Positions 1 through 13,741 are shown, numbered from the stretch's first letter. The stretch is DNA of 64,000 bases from Sarcocystis neurona (GCA_000727475.1 KL647296.1:1160865-1224864); one strand, 5' to 3'. A program made the numbers and translations. The notes: generated from the sequence alone by a model not told the origin.

Positions 1-1549
1 GATACGCATAAACCTTCACGAAAAGATGATTGTGAAACACGAGTGCGGTATGTACTTGAATAAGGAAGCACTTGAAGAGTTGCGGATGTACGTGCGTATG
101 TTTATGCGTATTTTTGTGCACATATATACTTGCATGTGCGGTCAATCAAGCAAACCGTACGTACGTGCGCATATATAATGGTGTATGCGCGTATCTATGT
201 ATATGCATCCGTGAACACGGTTGTATAGCCACGGGAACCTGCTACGTGTACGCATGCTTATACGTTAATAATTAGATACGTACACACGTTCGCACACGTT
301 CGTTTTCGAGAAAAATGTGGATGCTTGTACACAGACACCTATAATAAGCATATGCTTACGTATGTATGTGCAGTAACACGTGTGTACACCTGCTAACTAC
401 ATATGCGCTCAGGTGGCCTGGAGAATCCTTGCCCTGTTACTACTTCCCTACTAGGAGACCTGCCACAATCAACAGGATCTACGTAGGAAATGTGATATGA
501 TTCGTCAGGATAAAATTAGCTTATAGGCACGAGGACAGAGTATGCTACGCTCGGCATACACATGTGTGCATATACGCACACATACACTGTACTTACGTTG
601 TGGTGGATACTCGGAAGTCGACCTTTCTACGAGAAAAGCAACGCTTACATGCAGGCTTACCATAGGCCCACACTTGTACAAGAAAGTGAGCGCATATGTC
701 AGCGTGAGAGCACACACGCACTCGTTCAAATTGCATAATCACATGATGACCCAGCCGCCACGAAGACGATAGACACCTATAGGTGTACTGACTGTGGAGC
801 ATGTACGTCTGTATTCATACGTGTCCGAAGAGCCGGTGCAGACACTCAGCATACGTATGAGGCGGTGTGAACTCATAATCTGCGATCGCTCACCGCGTAC
901 GTGTACAGCGGTACCATGTAACCATATATGCACATAAATACGAACACTTCTGAGGACGGCCGGACGACGAACAACCATGATAATCATCTCCTGCGGCAGC
1001 AGAAACAGGTATGCAAGCACGTTAGGCTCACTGAATCCATGCAGCTTTCCACAGATGCACATACATCTACACAGACACAACACACACGTGCGCGACAGTA
1101 GCAATGTATACATCTGTATAGCGAGTGCCCTAATATGCAGACGTACAGGGAGGTAACACACGTAAGTAGGACACTAGCGAGATACGCGTTCAGTCAGCGT
1201 GAATGTCCGCGACTGTGAATCAATGCTGCATCGGGGGGATGAGGAACAGAGGAGACGACTTACAGACTATCCGGGCACTTTCATTATCATACATACACAC
1301 GCACACACACACACACACGTACACACAAACACATACAGACAGACTCCCCGCTGGCTCTGTCTCTACTTTCGTAGGCATGTATGTATGTATGTGCGTTGTC
1401 TTTCCTTACGTAAGTATACACGAACGCGCTGTCGCAGTACGAGAGAAAAGTGCACGTCACCCAGTCCAATAGGAGGCCGCATGCATGTGAGCTGTGTGAC
1501 GGACGTGATCGACGGTGAACTGTGGAAATTCTGCTGTAGCGCTCTTTTG
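1..1549. other. non-coding spacer with alternating-RY DNA
   Basis: No gene is supported here. Much of the sequence alternates pyrimidine and purine (blocks built from TACG, TGCG and CACA), with a (CA)n run near 1293-1318. The open frames present are short and their translations are rich in Cys, Tyr, Val and His, as expected from such DNA. Confidence 0.6.
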
Positions 1550-1790
1550 AGCACGTCTTTTCTGATCACTTCTCTTCTGCATACTTTCTGTGTTACTTGT
1601 GTGTTTTGTTCTTTTCCTTTTCCCTCTCACACATTTTCTCCTCCCTAGCGTCTACGCTGTGCTCTCGCCTCCACTTTTCTTGGTGTTTCCTCACTCTCGT
1701 TGCCAGCCAGCGTCAGCCTTACTAACCTTCTTTCCTATTTTCTTTCGCGTGCTTCCTCGTTTCTGTCCTCCGCCCAGCGCAGCATTGGCG
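1550..1790 (+). promoter_or_regulatory. pyrimidine-rich leader upstream of the proteasome gene
   Basis: The plus strand is strongly C/T-rich (repeated TTCTTTTC and CTCTC blocks) just before the proteasome start at 1916. It probably lies in the core promoter or 5' untranslated region. A CTCCCTAG near 1643-1650 could be a 3' splice site of a leader intron. No TATA box is evident. The assignment is inferred from position and composition only. Confidence 0.35.
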
Positions 1791-1915
1791 CTCTCCACCA
1801 AGTTCTTTGTGGGAAGGGGCGGTGACACTGCGGCACACGTTTCACAGAGACCGCAGATTTCGGACGGTTTAGGTCACCAGAACAACGCAAGCACGGATAA
1901 ATCTTGTTCTCCACC

Positions 1916-4900
1916 ATGGAGACTATCATCGGGCTGAAGGGCCCCACTTTTGCGATGCTGGCGTGCGACCGGTACTCTAACAGCAGTATTATTAGGTTGC
2001 AGGACACGACAGACAAGATTCTCCTGGTAGACGACAATAAGCTTCTCGGCCTCGCAGGAGAGATTGGAGATCGACTTCAGTTTGGAGAGTACATTCAAAA
2101 AAACATGCACCTCTACCAATTTCGCAATAATAAGAAGCTCAGCTGTGCTGCAGCCGCTTCTTACGCACGTCAGCAACTCGCATACTACCTGCGCCGCAGC
2201 CCGTACCACGTCAATCTTATGCTTGCTGGATACGATGAGGTAACCATTCTCGGGCGAAGCCAAGTGATATTGAGACAAGAAGTGGGGAGTTGTGCAAATT
2301 TGTGGAATAGGCGGGTGGTGCTTGCCATTCACACCACGTGCCTACTGACGGAAACATCTGTCATTCTACGTATGTGTATACCTCGTACTCGGTGCAAAAT
2401 ACGAGACGGAAGGAGAGAGAAAGATAAGAAGCTACGAAATACAGCCCTTCTATGATAAGAAACCCAGCGAGAAACTTAGAGTTCTGCGCAACAGCGTATT
2501 CTTGCTAAGCCGCACAAATGTGCAGGAGACCTAGTATCATGGTGAGTATCTGTAGGTGTCTGTGTCCGTTTCGCTGTCTCTTTCTCTCTCCGTCTTCTTG
2601 TAAGTGTGTCATCCCTCCTAGCATGCGTATACGTATATGATGGAAGATTGAAAATGCGACAAGAGGAAATGCTGCTGCTAGTGCTTCTTCGTGCTTACGT
2701 ATTCGCTTCAACTCTCGCCTGCCTGCTGCGGCCAAGGAGTGCCGCACTCGGGTCGCCCTTGTGACAGAGAAAACGAGCCGCCGCTTGTGTGTGTGTACCT
2801 CTTTATAAACTTTTGTTGCTACAATATGTATATGCGTGCGCGTATGTCTATGTGTCTCCCCCTGTCTCTCTCTCTATATGTGTGCCTACATGTGGCCGGT
2901 GCAATTCCAGTGCGAATATGGATATTTCTGCCCGCAGTCTGTCTGTGTACACACTTTTTACAGCCGTTGTATGTGCGTGCAGGCTGATATCTGCCCCAGC
3001 ATCTTCTTTACTACATATAAGCTCCTCCTCCGCTCTCTCTTCACATGCTCACTCAATGTCACTACTCTCCGGTTTGTTTCTCTGTGTGGGTCTCCTACGC
3101 TCTTTGTACGAACTTCTCTGGTACACTTCTCTCGTGTAAAACATGCACAGATAGTACAGTCGCTGTACTTATGTATATATGTCATTATTGTACGTGCATA
3201 TGTATCCCGTGTACATTTGCATGTGCCCCCTCGTAGATATTCCCATATTTACTGGTACGCGGGTACGTGCCCACGCACAGGTGGTGGAGACAGACGTGCC
3301 CAAAGGCAGACACCTACACACAGGTACACAATGGTGTGCGTGTACGCAGCTGCCCCCCCCCCCCCCAAACCACGGGCAGAGGCAGACACACGTTAGAGAG
3401 AAGTTCACGCGTGGGAAGTCGATCTTCGACGGTGGTGGGAGTTGCAGGCGACCGGCTCCTTGGGCGTGACCTTTAGGCCAAGAAACGCAGTTTTCGCACC
3501 AGAGGTGTACCTCTGTGTGTGTGTGTGTGTATTCATTCTTCGCTGTGGACACACTGTGTCTCTCTATGTGTTGTTGAAACGTGCGTACGTCTCTCGTACA
3601 CGTACATGTAGACGTGTCCGCGTTCCTCCGCACACACGCACGTAGAGCTTATACAGGGACGTCCGCATGGGTGTCCTACAGATGTGCATATGTATGTGCG
3701 TGTGTGTGTGTGTGCGTCTGTTTGTTTCTCCTGGACACGTCTACAGCTGGTGCACATATATAGAGTGTGTGGGTACCTTCCGTACACGGGAAAATGGTTC
3801 CAGCGGTGCGGCACGCACTTTTACCTAATGATGTCAGACGAAGGAGTTCTTCGGTTTGCGTACACGCAGCTGCCTACACTGTGCCCACTCGTTGTGCAGA
3901 ACTGCAGTACCAGAGGCGGGTTCTTGGAACGCGGGGTGGTGCGTTTCTTGTGCAGTAGTGACGCATCCCACCACGGGAAGCGCCTCTTCCTTTTAGTGAA
4001 GGGGCAACTCGAAGCCCGTCGTGGGGGACTCTCTCGTGACGAAGCTGCGCGTGTGGGTTGTGGACGGCTGTACTGGGCAGACGTGTCACGTGCGTGGCGT
4101 CACTTGCTGTGCCTCTATACAGGGAAACCGAGTGAATTCTACAAGTGGATTTCTCGCAGAACAGAGGCCACTGGAGACCGTGACGATATACATATATATA
4201 CGCCGGCCTGTCTATATATACATATCTAGTGTGTATGTGTGTATAGCTGCCGTAGAATGCTATGCTCATAGGAGAACTGGTGGCTGATGGGATGCTCCCA
4301 GTCCGCCTCTGCACCGTATTCTTTGTGTGTCTATACCTTGCGCCAGCGCAAACACGTAAACACATGTATATCGTTGAGCGATATGCACGTGCATGTACAT
4401 ACTTGTATGTGCACCTATCTATCTAAGGCTCTTCCTGGCTCTCTTTCTGTATTTAAATGCGTATATACATATGTGTGTGTATGCTTGTACTTACACGTAC
4501 ACAGCGACACACGTGTGTATATCTTGCAGCACTTTTGAGTGCGTCGACGCGTACAATGGTATGGTGGTGTTTTTCCCCGGCGAGTCTCAAGGCTAGTAAC
4601 CGTGCAACTGCACAAGGACACACACACCTGTCCGTGCGAAGTCAGTTGTTTCTCTCGCTTCGGCTCCTTCCGTAAAAATCCGAAGGGTCTATCTCGTGGC
4701 GATGTGCGCGTCCTACACGCCACTCTTTACTTCTGTTTTTTCGTCTCCCCTGTACACACGTATGCGTTTCTGCGCATCTGACGGAACCACTTCCCGTGCT
4801 GGGTAGGGGGCCGTTCAGGAGCCCACACGCGTGCCTGTAGATCCTTCCACTTACACATATGTACACGTTTTGTGTATGCTCCTGGCACGTGACGCAGTGT

Positions 4901-4983
4901 CTTGGCTTGCCTCCCGTCCCTGAACGTATATACGCATGAATATACGCGTGTGCACACACATGTATGCAGGTTTGCACATACAC

Positions 4984-5016
<33 letters not shown>

Positions 5017-6524
5017 CTCGTCTAACTGGTCCTGTGATATGCAGCAGCGTGTGTTTCCACCCACGGTATATGTATATCTACATACATCTCAATACGTATG
5101 TACATATAAATATATATGTTCATACGGGACGGGTGTGCTTCACGCTCCTTCTACGTCTACTATATCTGCACGTCTACGTGAATGTGGACACACACGTCTC
5201 TCTGTGCACACCTTTACATTTTCGAGAGGCGTCTATCTACGCTACTTGTTGTACCAGGTTCACGTGACTCCCATGTGCATACTTCTCTTCCTATACGCCT
5301 AGATGCGTGTTCTCATCCGGGCGTATGCACGTGTGCTTTTCCGTCTGTTTATCCTTCTCTATACGTGCTGAACCCGCTACAGGTTCCGTCTCATACCGGT
5401 GCGATAGTAGTTCCTCTGGCTCACCTACGTCAAGCTGAGCGACGCGTGTCTTTTGAGGGAGCTTCGTGTACGTGGGAGGGTGGGAGGGTATAAAGACGTG
5501 CCCTCCAACGTAGGCGTCTGGCGCGGGGGTCTAGCGTCGTGACAAGGACACTCTCTCTGCTGTATGTCATACAGGGAGACGTAGAGTTACAGAATTAATT
5601 GAAGTATGCAAATAAATAAATAGACGCGTCTTTGCAGAAACGTAGAGAGCGAGAGCTTTATGGTCGCAGTCAGGTCTCCAAGTTGCCCCGCCTTGTACGT
5701 AGTGATCCGCCGGACCTACTTGCCTTCCCCATTCACGTACGTAGATAAATATGTACAAGTGTACATATACAAGTTTATATATATATGTAGATGTTTCTAC
5801 GTTTCAAAGTGCATATGGGGTGCTGTGTGCACGTGTTCTGCTTGAAGTTTTGCGTAAGAAGGTCCTTCTGGCGTATTTACGTGCGCACCTTTGTTGTCTC
5901 TCCGTCCCGCTGTTTCTCTCGCTGCGTCCCTCTCCCTCTGGAAATGGAATGTGTGTACCGCTGCGTGAAGTGCAAAATATAGCTGTTTGTGTCGTAGACG
6001 TACTGACACCGTTGTATGTATTCGTGTGTCTATGTGTATGTGTTTGTACAAGTGCTGCTGTGTTTCTCCATGACTGACACCAGTATATGTATCACTGTAT
6101 AAATGCACCTGTTGACACGTGTGTATCTATTCCTGTATATATTTACATATATGTTTTTGTACGAGTGCTGCTGGATATTTACAAGAGTGCTACCTGTATC
6201 GCTGTATATATGTATGTGTGCATGGCGGACAACGTGTGTGTGATGAACTCCCCACAGAGTGGCCCACACCTGTACTGGATGGACTACCTGGCATCTTCGG
6301 TTGCCGTGCTCAAAGGCGCCCATGGCTACGGTGCCGTATTTGTAGGGGGTTTGCTGGATCGCTACTACCACCCCGCGTTATCTGAAGAAGAGGCGCTTTC
6401 TATTATGAAGATGTGCAAGAAAGAGCTTAGCACGCGTTTTCTTGTCTCTCAGAGTGATTTCCGTGTGAAGATTGTCAACAAAGACGGCGTCAGAATCGTC
6501 GACCTGTCTGGCGAGGAGAACTAG
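1916..6524 (+). CDS. PSMB2: 20S proteasome subunit beta type-2 (beta4 position), two exons
   Basis: This is a structural subunit of the 20S proteasome core, which degrades ubiquitinated proteins in cytosol and nucleus. Exon 1 is 1916-2239 (108 codons) and exon 2 is 6258-6524 (88 codons plus stop), giving 196 residues; the human protein has 201. The start METIIGLKG sits in a good context (CCACCATGG) and aligns with the mature-like N terminus of this subunit type. It has no propeptide and no catalytic Thr1, as expected for this inactive beta subunit. Family landmarks are GEIGDRLQFGEYIQKN, SPYHVNLMLAGYDE, then LYWMDYL and HGYGA in exon 2. The join GATGAG|GTAACC to CCCACAG|AGTGGC keeps phase 0 and reads GYDE-SGPHLYWMD, colinear with relatives except for one residue. 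The intron is unusually long and has its own entry. Confidence 0.95.
2240..6257 (+). other. 4,018-base intron of the proteasome subunit gene
   Basis: It begins GTAACC and ends CCCACAG. It holds alternating pyrimidine-purine DNA, TA runs (about 4983-5000), a (GT)n tract near 3513-3530 and a run of 14 C at 3353-3366. Several open frames lie within it, but none resembles a known family and all have microsatellite-like translations. I see no embedded gene or RNA that I can support. Confidence 0.85.
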
Positions 6525-8641
6525 GAAAACAGCAAAACTCGCAGGGGAGGGCTGTGCAGAGCTTGCAAATTCATTTGTCGCATCCGAAGCGCGCAGTGAC
6601 ACCCGGCTGCGGATACAACGGAGGAGACCGCCGCGCCGCTGCACATAGCAGCCTCTCCACACATGAGCACCGGTGTATGCACCTCTTCGTATATGAAGAG
6701 AGAAAAAATTGATACCCATGTGTATGTTAACGTACACCTGGACATATATATGTGTGTATATCAAGGCGTCTGCTTGTATGTGGATGAATACGTGTTCCTC
6801 ACGTGGTGGTTTAGGTGTCCTCCCCGTTCATTTTATAAAGAGGTACATACACACGTACACGCATACGTCCCTGCCCATACGCATGGGGACATGTGAACAG
6901 TGTTTCCTACACCTCTGTGCAAATGTTGAAGTGTACACATGTACGTTTGTGACTGGATATACATATATATATATATGTATGTATATATCCATATGCATGT
7001 CAAAGTGTACAAATCTACGTATACAATCGAGTACACAGATGTACGTGTACATCTTTATATATGTGTGTGTATGGGGGTGTGTATATATATACATATATAT
7101 ATATATAATTTCGTGGACGCCTGGACGGTCGGTTCTTCGCTTCGCGTTGTCATGCGTTTGGGTGAGCGACAAGACACAGTAACTGCGTCTAGACCAGGAT
7201 TTCCTCGAGGTGCGTTCTGCCATTTCTGCTGAGCGAGTAATGTCTCGCCTGTGTCCTTCGTCAGTACTTCTTTCTGCTCGTCGTTTTTTCTCGGTCGCCC
7301 GTTTTTCTCTGGTACCTGTTAGGGGAACGTGAGAGTGCGAAGGAGGAGGGGCTGCTGCCCAGATCCGGCTTAATGCACCACACGTCGCCTTTCCAAGTCT
7401 ATTTATGCTTTGGTGCAAGTCTCTACATTTTCTGCTAAAAATTTCTGTTGGTTGATGGATATACGCAGAGAGATGAAAGTGCGCGCTCCGTATACTTGCA
7501 TGTGCCTACATATATGTAAACACGTAGTCCTATGTTGTCTGTACACATGTGTGTATTTTTGTGTATTTCTCACGCGTTGCGTGGATGCAAATGGATGCGG
7601 TGTTGAAATGCGAGACCTCCGCGTTCACGCGACCGTCTTCTTGCTTACCTCTCCAGACAATTTCTTTTCACTGACTGCTGTCGAACGCGGGTCGAAAACA
7701 GTACTTCATTGAGAAGTCGTCGAAACTATGTCTGCTACAGCCCACACACACGTATGTGTGTATATGTGTAGCTGCGTCACCCTATGCATACACGACGCTT
7801 CTTCTAGAGCCGCGTGTATATCTATATACATATATATACGCGTGTGGATGCGCCGGTGTCACTGCACACTCATGTACGCGCCTGTATGGATATGTATATA
7901 TATGTATATATATATGTATACATGTTTTCAACTTTTGGTCGTCGAGAAGTGACGCTCCTACGTACGCGCAACCTTAACTGAGACCGCAGTGTGTATGATA
8001 GTGTGTACGTGTACACATGTATTTGCATACATATATATACTCTATCATGTACACTGCTGTCTGCGGAGCTGAACCACGTTGGGTACGGGGGTAAAACACG
8101 TCTTTCCACAAGAGAATCACGCTATTGCTCCGTGGGGTCTGGAGAAACAGGATGCAGACATTCGTAGGCGCACCACTATATCAGTACGTACGTGGTCACA
8201 CGCCTACGAACAGGTGAACACGTACACGTCGGAGTATAGGTTCGTGAGACAAACATATTCTGCACGTAACTTCCGCCGCTTGTTTTGTCTAACATGGGAA
8301 CACAAAAATAAATACACAAGCAGACGCTCACACATTTCATATTCTCGTGTTTAATTAAGCTGGCAACCAGCTGGGGCAGCACGCTGCAGCCGACCACCGC
8401 TAGTAACCACGTTGTGTTCTCCTCTAGCTGTGCATCTTTTGTGCGTACGTATATATGCGTAAACGATTCTATAGTAAACGCCTGTGTTGTACAGCGTGCG
8501 CGAAATGAATAAGCAAATATCGGGTACAGTTTCAGAAGAAACGGCTTGTAAACGCACACACTGGCAGTGCACCGGGAGCAGCAGCACGTTAAGGAAAGTT
8601 CACACATACCTCCAAACCTGCTTGCACGTCCAGTTGCAAAC
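6525..8641. other. spacer after the proteasome gene
   Basis: This stretch contains the 3' end of the proteasome gene and spacer DNA. TA tracts occur at about 6960-6980 and 7080-7107, with TATG/TACA alternation around 7850-8045. No protein-like frame or structured RNA was recognised. Confidence 0.55.
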
Positions 8642-9207
8642 ATGCACCGCGGTGCCCTCCGCAGATGTGTACGTACAATTTTGGACGATCTGGATATATA
8701 CATTCAAAGGTATGTGTACACGTACGTTTGTGCGCTCGACATTGAATACAACCCCGCACTCCTACACAGAGGCTCATAAGTACCACGAGGCACTACTAGC
8801 GCACCCAAGTACGGCCTTATTTTTTTTTAGAGGTGCATATCTGTGCACTTGTATACCTTTGCATGTGGTGCCGGGAAATACTCGCACAGAGATGCGCTCT
8901 ACAAATAGTCGCTAATACCCCACAGAATTATAGAAAACATGAATAACGAGCAGGACAATAATGTGGAGACACCGCGCTAGCAGAACGGTGAATACGTACG
9001 CTTGAATGTGTGTACGTGTATTTTTTGCGCTGCGCGTCCGCGTCATGTGATCATTGACGCGGGACGTTTGTTTCTAGTCATGGGGGAACGAAGAAACGCT
9101 ATGCTGCGAGAGGAGGTACTGCACGATATAAAAGTGATCTTCTACACGGAGGAAGAGGGAAACCTCAGGAAATCGCGGCTTACGCTTCCATCGAAGTACC
9201 TATATAG
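8642..9207 (+). CDS. candidate exons of an unrecognised gene
   Basis: There are two possible exons. The first, 8642-8709, opens with an ATG and reads MHRGALRRCVRTILDDLD before a plausible donor (CAAAG|GTATGTG). The second, about 9078-9207, follows an acceptor TTTCTAG, contains ATG at 9080 (MGERRNAMLREEVLHDIK) and ends at TAG|GTATTT. Both translations are charged and helix-like, unlike the surrounding microsatellite DNA. The phases do not join in the best-looking frame of the second exon, so they may belong to different transcripts or be chance. No family was recognised. Confidence 0.22.
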
Positions 9208-10733
9208 GTATTTACATATCTGTATTTACTCCTGTCTCTTTAAATTTGTACAAACAGATCTATATCCGTGAGCTCTTTAAGGGACTGCTGCGCGTGCACG
9301 CTTTTTAAGAGAGGCCCACTCATTAGTGCGGAAGCTATTAAAGAACTCTTGTTGAACAGTTACCCTTGAGAACCAAGGATGGTCCTCACAAAGAAAGTCA
9401 ACAGATCCCGTGCACTGCTTGTAGTTCGCCGCTGTTTTTGAAGGTGTTAATAACGTTCAGTCCGTAGGGAAAGCGCTTTTCAAATCTGCGCTCTGCATGT
9501 CAGTGAAAGCGTCAAAATAGTAGGTTTATGTATTTGCCGTCCATAAGGCGTAGCTGTTCCGCGGTAGTTTGTGAGGACGCAGCTGGAGTGTGCGCCGCAC
9601 CTCTGGAGTCAAGGCCACGGTTAAGCGGCGTGCTCGGAAATGCAGTCTTGACACTATGAAATTATGGCCAGTCAACTGACGCATAACAGTTTCGATGAGA
9701 ACTCAGACTCACGCTTATGTGTGCTGTGTGTGTGCATGTTTCGCAAGTAGAGGCAGCGCTCGGCAACATTGTGTGAGCGCTTCGTGGAACGTGAATGCCG
9801 TCCTTGAGTGAGATATAAGTGCACCAGTGTACGAGCACAAGTATTTGGTCGTACGTTGCACTGGGGAAAACTATCGACTTCGAGAATCGTCATCTCTCAC
9901 CGTTTACCGCTTGTCCCCCTACTGAAAAATCTGCGAGGCTGTGCGTGTATCTGTGTATATCTGTGGGTCATAATAATAATAATGAGTATTCTTCTTCATA
10001 CCGTCGGGGTAGTCTTGGTATACTTGTTTTGCTCTACACACTGACATCCGTACACAGACGTACGCCCACGTACATCGAAGGGTACCGCTAAATACGGCTC
10101 CTGTGAAGCATACCATTGGCAAGAGTCGCATACGGCCTAAGTATTCTTAAGTCTTGTTTGGATGAATGTTCTTCCACAGAAAAGTGCTGATGGGAAATAT
10201 GCTTAAAGGGGCTTGTTATTTTGTTTACGCGATGTAAGACTCGCCTACAACAGAGAAATTCTACACCAAGGTATAACAGGAGCAGCTTTCTGGGGACAAG
10301 TGAGCTGCTTTAAAGTAGAACTCTACAAGGCAAGCGTTACTGATTACTTCCCCTAGAAGGGTGAGTCTTCGTTCAGAGTCGAGATTTATGTACACGAGAG
10401 AACGGTGTGCGGGTGAGACTTCTTCCACAGGAAAGTGCCCATTAGCCGTTGAAGCAGCTCACGCGGCGAATGCACTCGCCAAAGACAACTGTGTAAAATT
10501 AAAGCGACATACATCTACGACCCGTAGGCACGTATCGAAAACATGTACGTGCACATATATATATGTATATATGCAGGTGGACGTACTCATGCAGGTAATT
10601 GACAGACGCACACGGAGCGACACTCAGAAGTAGGTAAACTTCAATACCACGTTAAATAGAGCTGTACTTTTGCACTGGACAACACTGTGCAAAGGTGATA
10701 ACTGTGCAAGTTCTTACGAGCTTCAACAAGGGG
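9208..10733. other. spacer, nothing recognised
   Basis: Only short open frames with alternative start codons are present. The sequence is less repetitive than its neighbours and holds no recognised motif. Confidence 0.5.
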
Positions 10734-11279
10734 TCAAACAGTAGAAGAAAGAAAGCCAGACTGCAGAGAGGGACAAAGAAAGCCACTGTTTCGAAGAAGG
10801 GATGACAACAAAAGGAAGCCAAAGGCAATCAAAGTAAACCCGTCAAGAATACCAACGTCCCTGTCAGTAGCGTTTGAAAGTCGAGAAATTCTAATCTCTG
10901 CCGTGCAGTGACACCCGGCCCCACACGAAATGCCTGAGAAGCGCTCGCGTCTACGCCTTCCTCTCGCCGCCGTCGCCCGCCTCCACGGAAAGCAACACTT
11001 GAGTGGGCAAACGCAGTCCGCATATTTGCTCCCAAGTATATATGCGCTGGACGTCTCTCGTGGCTGAAGCAAGCGGAAGCATGTACACGCCTTTTGTATA
11101 GACACTGCGGAGACGAAAATCCGCAGTCCCCTACACACCCTTCGCTCTACGTGCAGACACACGTGTGTGTTCCCGCACGCAGCCGTATACCACCAACAGT
11201 ATATATATATACACCAGCAGCGCGCAAGCGTACGCCGCCGCTTCTGAACTAACAGCCAGGGCTCCAGCAGCGGCGACAT
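10734..11279 (-). CDS. hypothetical 181-residue ORF with C-terminal membrane segment
   Basis: The frame runs unbroken from an ATG at 11279 (MSPLLEPWLLVQKRRRTLAR) to a stop at 10734. The middle is Arg/Cys-rich. Near residues 145-165 there is a hydrophobic stretch (LIAFGFLLLSSLL) that could cross a membrane. A donor-like CTG|GTGTAT after residue 22, and a second protein-like frame in 10829-11035 on the same strand, suggest that the gene may be spliced instead. No family was recognised. On the opposite strand 11165-11587 is also open, so the strand is not certain. Confidence 0.3.
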   Translation of the reverse strand: MSPLLEPWLLVQKRRRTLARCWCIYIYCWWYTAACGNTHVCLHVERRVCRGLRIFVSAVSIQKACTCFRLLQPRETSSAYILGSKYADCVCPLKCCFPWRRATAARGRRRRERFSGISCGAGCHCTAEIRISRLSNATDRDVGILDGFTLIAFGFLLLSSLLRNSGFLCPSLQSGFLSSTV

Positions 11280-13741
11280 GGCCAGCGCCTGGTGTCACTG
11301 GTGAGAAGGAGAGTCCCCAGCAGGAGAAGGCTTTCCCTCCTCCTCTTTCTTCTCAAGCAGAAGTCGTATTTGCAGAAAAGAGACGTCACTCTGTGGGTAG
11401 ACATCCGGCAACCAGCGTGGGCAAGAAAACACGCGTCGGAAGCCCCTCACGACTGTTGTATGCGTACATTGTAGGTGGGGCGCCGCAGGCCTGTACAGAC
11501 CTGTGCGTTACAGAGAGTAAAACATTACGTTCCCTTTTATATAGTCACTCATGCATACTTGTCCACACACACGCGTGTACACCTTAGTACATTTGTGGAC
11601 ACATATGTGTGTATGTACATATAGAGGTGGATATAAATACATATATATATATATGTAAAGTTGTAGTTAGGCCCTCGTTTGCATTACAGCCACGTTTGTC
11701 TTCGCGACCCTTTGCGCTGCGTAAACTCAGGGTGCTTCATAAATAAACAGTATCTTTGCGTGACCGTCGAGAGTTGTCGGCGCGAGAGGGGAAGATGCGT
11801 ATATACTTATGTAGGTATGCTTGTACCTTTGCACACATCTCGATTCCCTCAGGTGTGTACATCCTCATACACACTTGCATAGAATCATACAAAGACAAAG
11901 CATCAAGTCAAGCGGCAGCAACACCAGACACGCGTTTCTCATCCCTTAGTTGATCTCCTTTGCAGCGGCGTATGCGTCCCTCATGTAAAGCAACTCCCTC
12001 TACTCAACACTCCAGCATATGTGCAGTGTACAAATAACTTTCTACAACAGATCCTGGAGATCACACGTGAAGTCTTGTCTCCCTCATAGCGTGTGTGACT
12101 TGCAGCTTCCCTCATGCGTGTAAGAAACTCACGTGTGATTTGGTCACCATATATATATATAGCACATGCAGATAATAGTGCATGCATATGTATCCGTGTG
12201 TATTCGTAGTTTCGCGGATGGCGCCAATGCTCAAGCATTCAGTATGGGAGGACAGACCACCTGCACGGGTAGTAACAAGCAGAGAAATAACTTCACCACC
12301 GACGTAGGGCCTGACTGCCACTCCTTCGGACCCCCACACCGCAGCTACAAAAAATCCCAAGTCTGCGAAGCAGTACACCACCCGCAGCCACTACATATAA
12401 TACAAGGCAGTCTACGTGCACGGACACACACATATACACATACACATACATATATGTAAATCTACAGGCACGCGTATGTGTGTGAAACCCGCATGCGTTC
12501 TTCAACAACCTTTTGAGAGAGTGGATATGCGCAAACACATCACTACCGTCAAAGTGCCAATTTCTTGGAACGGATATTCACGAACACATACATGTACACA
12601 CATATTCACAGAGCGTTGTGACAGGTCAGTAAAAATACTTAGATTTAGCGGCAGGGGAATATTTCAAGAGCTAGAGAGGTCAATCCACCGGAATAGATAC
12701 ACAATTAATTATACACACATTGCCTACAACCGCAAGGACACTTGAGGACGCCTTATCATGTCCAAGACCTTCAGCCGTACGACCGGCGTAGCGTCCGGAC
12801 GTGGAACCACGCACGTGCGTACGTACGCGTGGACGAAAGGACCAGATGCCCAACGCGGTACGGACGCATGCCCGTAAAGTCCTGGATGTACCTTCACACG
12901 TTGTTAGCTGCCATCTCAAGAAGCAAGCAGTCACCGTACCGAGTCATATGTGTTCCTACATATATATATATATGTTAATGTACACATACGACACGACAAC
13001 CCTGCATACTAAGATACAACTACGTAAACAAATACATGCTCAACAACTCGAGTACGGGCAGCAAAGCATGTGTAGGCAAGAGAGAGGAAGGGCGCTACAG
13101 ACAGGTCGGCTTTTCTAGCTTCGGATACACCAAGGAGCCCTTCTCCACTGCGATCAGAGACACCACATGTGCGCTCGTATATTCTTGCATACTCAACGAC
13201 ACATATGTACGTCATCTCTGTATGCTGCTTCTTTGAGCAGAAAAAGCAAGCGACGCGATCGACGTGTGTGTGTGTCTCTCTCTCTCGCTATAGAAACACG
13301 CATGTGAACACATACCCATGTACGCGTGATAAGCAGAGACGGCTCGCGGCAAGTCGGTCTATGACGCCGCGGCAAGTCTATGTATGAGAGGAGGGGTTGA
13401 AAGGAGGGGGCTACACCTGAGTGCTACCGTCATCCGACAAGAATGGCAATCCCTTGTAGTTGCATGTGCCGCTCTCTTGTTTTTTCCGCGGTCTCGCACG
13501 AGGCGAGGCCGAGTAGAAAGAATGGCAGCAGCGGATGCACCGCGTGTCCCGCTTCTTTTTGTCTGTGTGTTGAAGGCTGGTTCTTCTACGTATTCTGCAA
13601 ATACCTTTCTACTTATAAGGAAATGCATTCGTACAAATAGAGACGCGTCAGGCACGGGATGAACTCACACGTTGATGACGTCCCCTAGGCAAACACAGAT
13701 ACTCGCACTCACACGATACGCATATCTGTGTGTAGGCTGGG
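11280..13741. other. spacer with weak overlapping ORFs near 13.4-13.66 kb
   Basis: This stretch is mostly non-coding, with TA runs at about 11640-11655 and 12960-12975. At 13384-13662 (plus, ATG) and 13359-13628 (minus, ATG) two protein-like frames overlap on opposite strands just downstream of the cyclin stop. Either could be the cyclin 3' untranslated region or a small gene. Neither is recognised. Confidence 0.4.

Noticed and set aside
2240..2455. Read-through of proteasome exon 1 to the stop at 2455
   Set aside because: The sequence after GYDE no longer matches the family, and the missing C-terminal half is found intact at 6258-6524 behind a proper acceptor.
9819..10091. Plus-strand ORF near 9.8-10.1 kb
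   Set aside because: Starts at a non-ATG codon, has no splice signals at its ends and no protein-like character.
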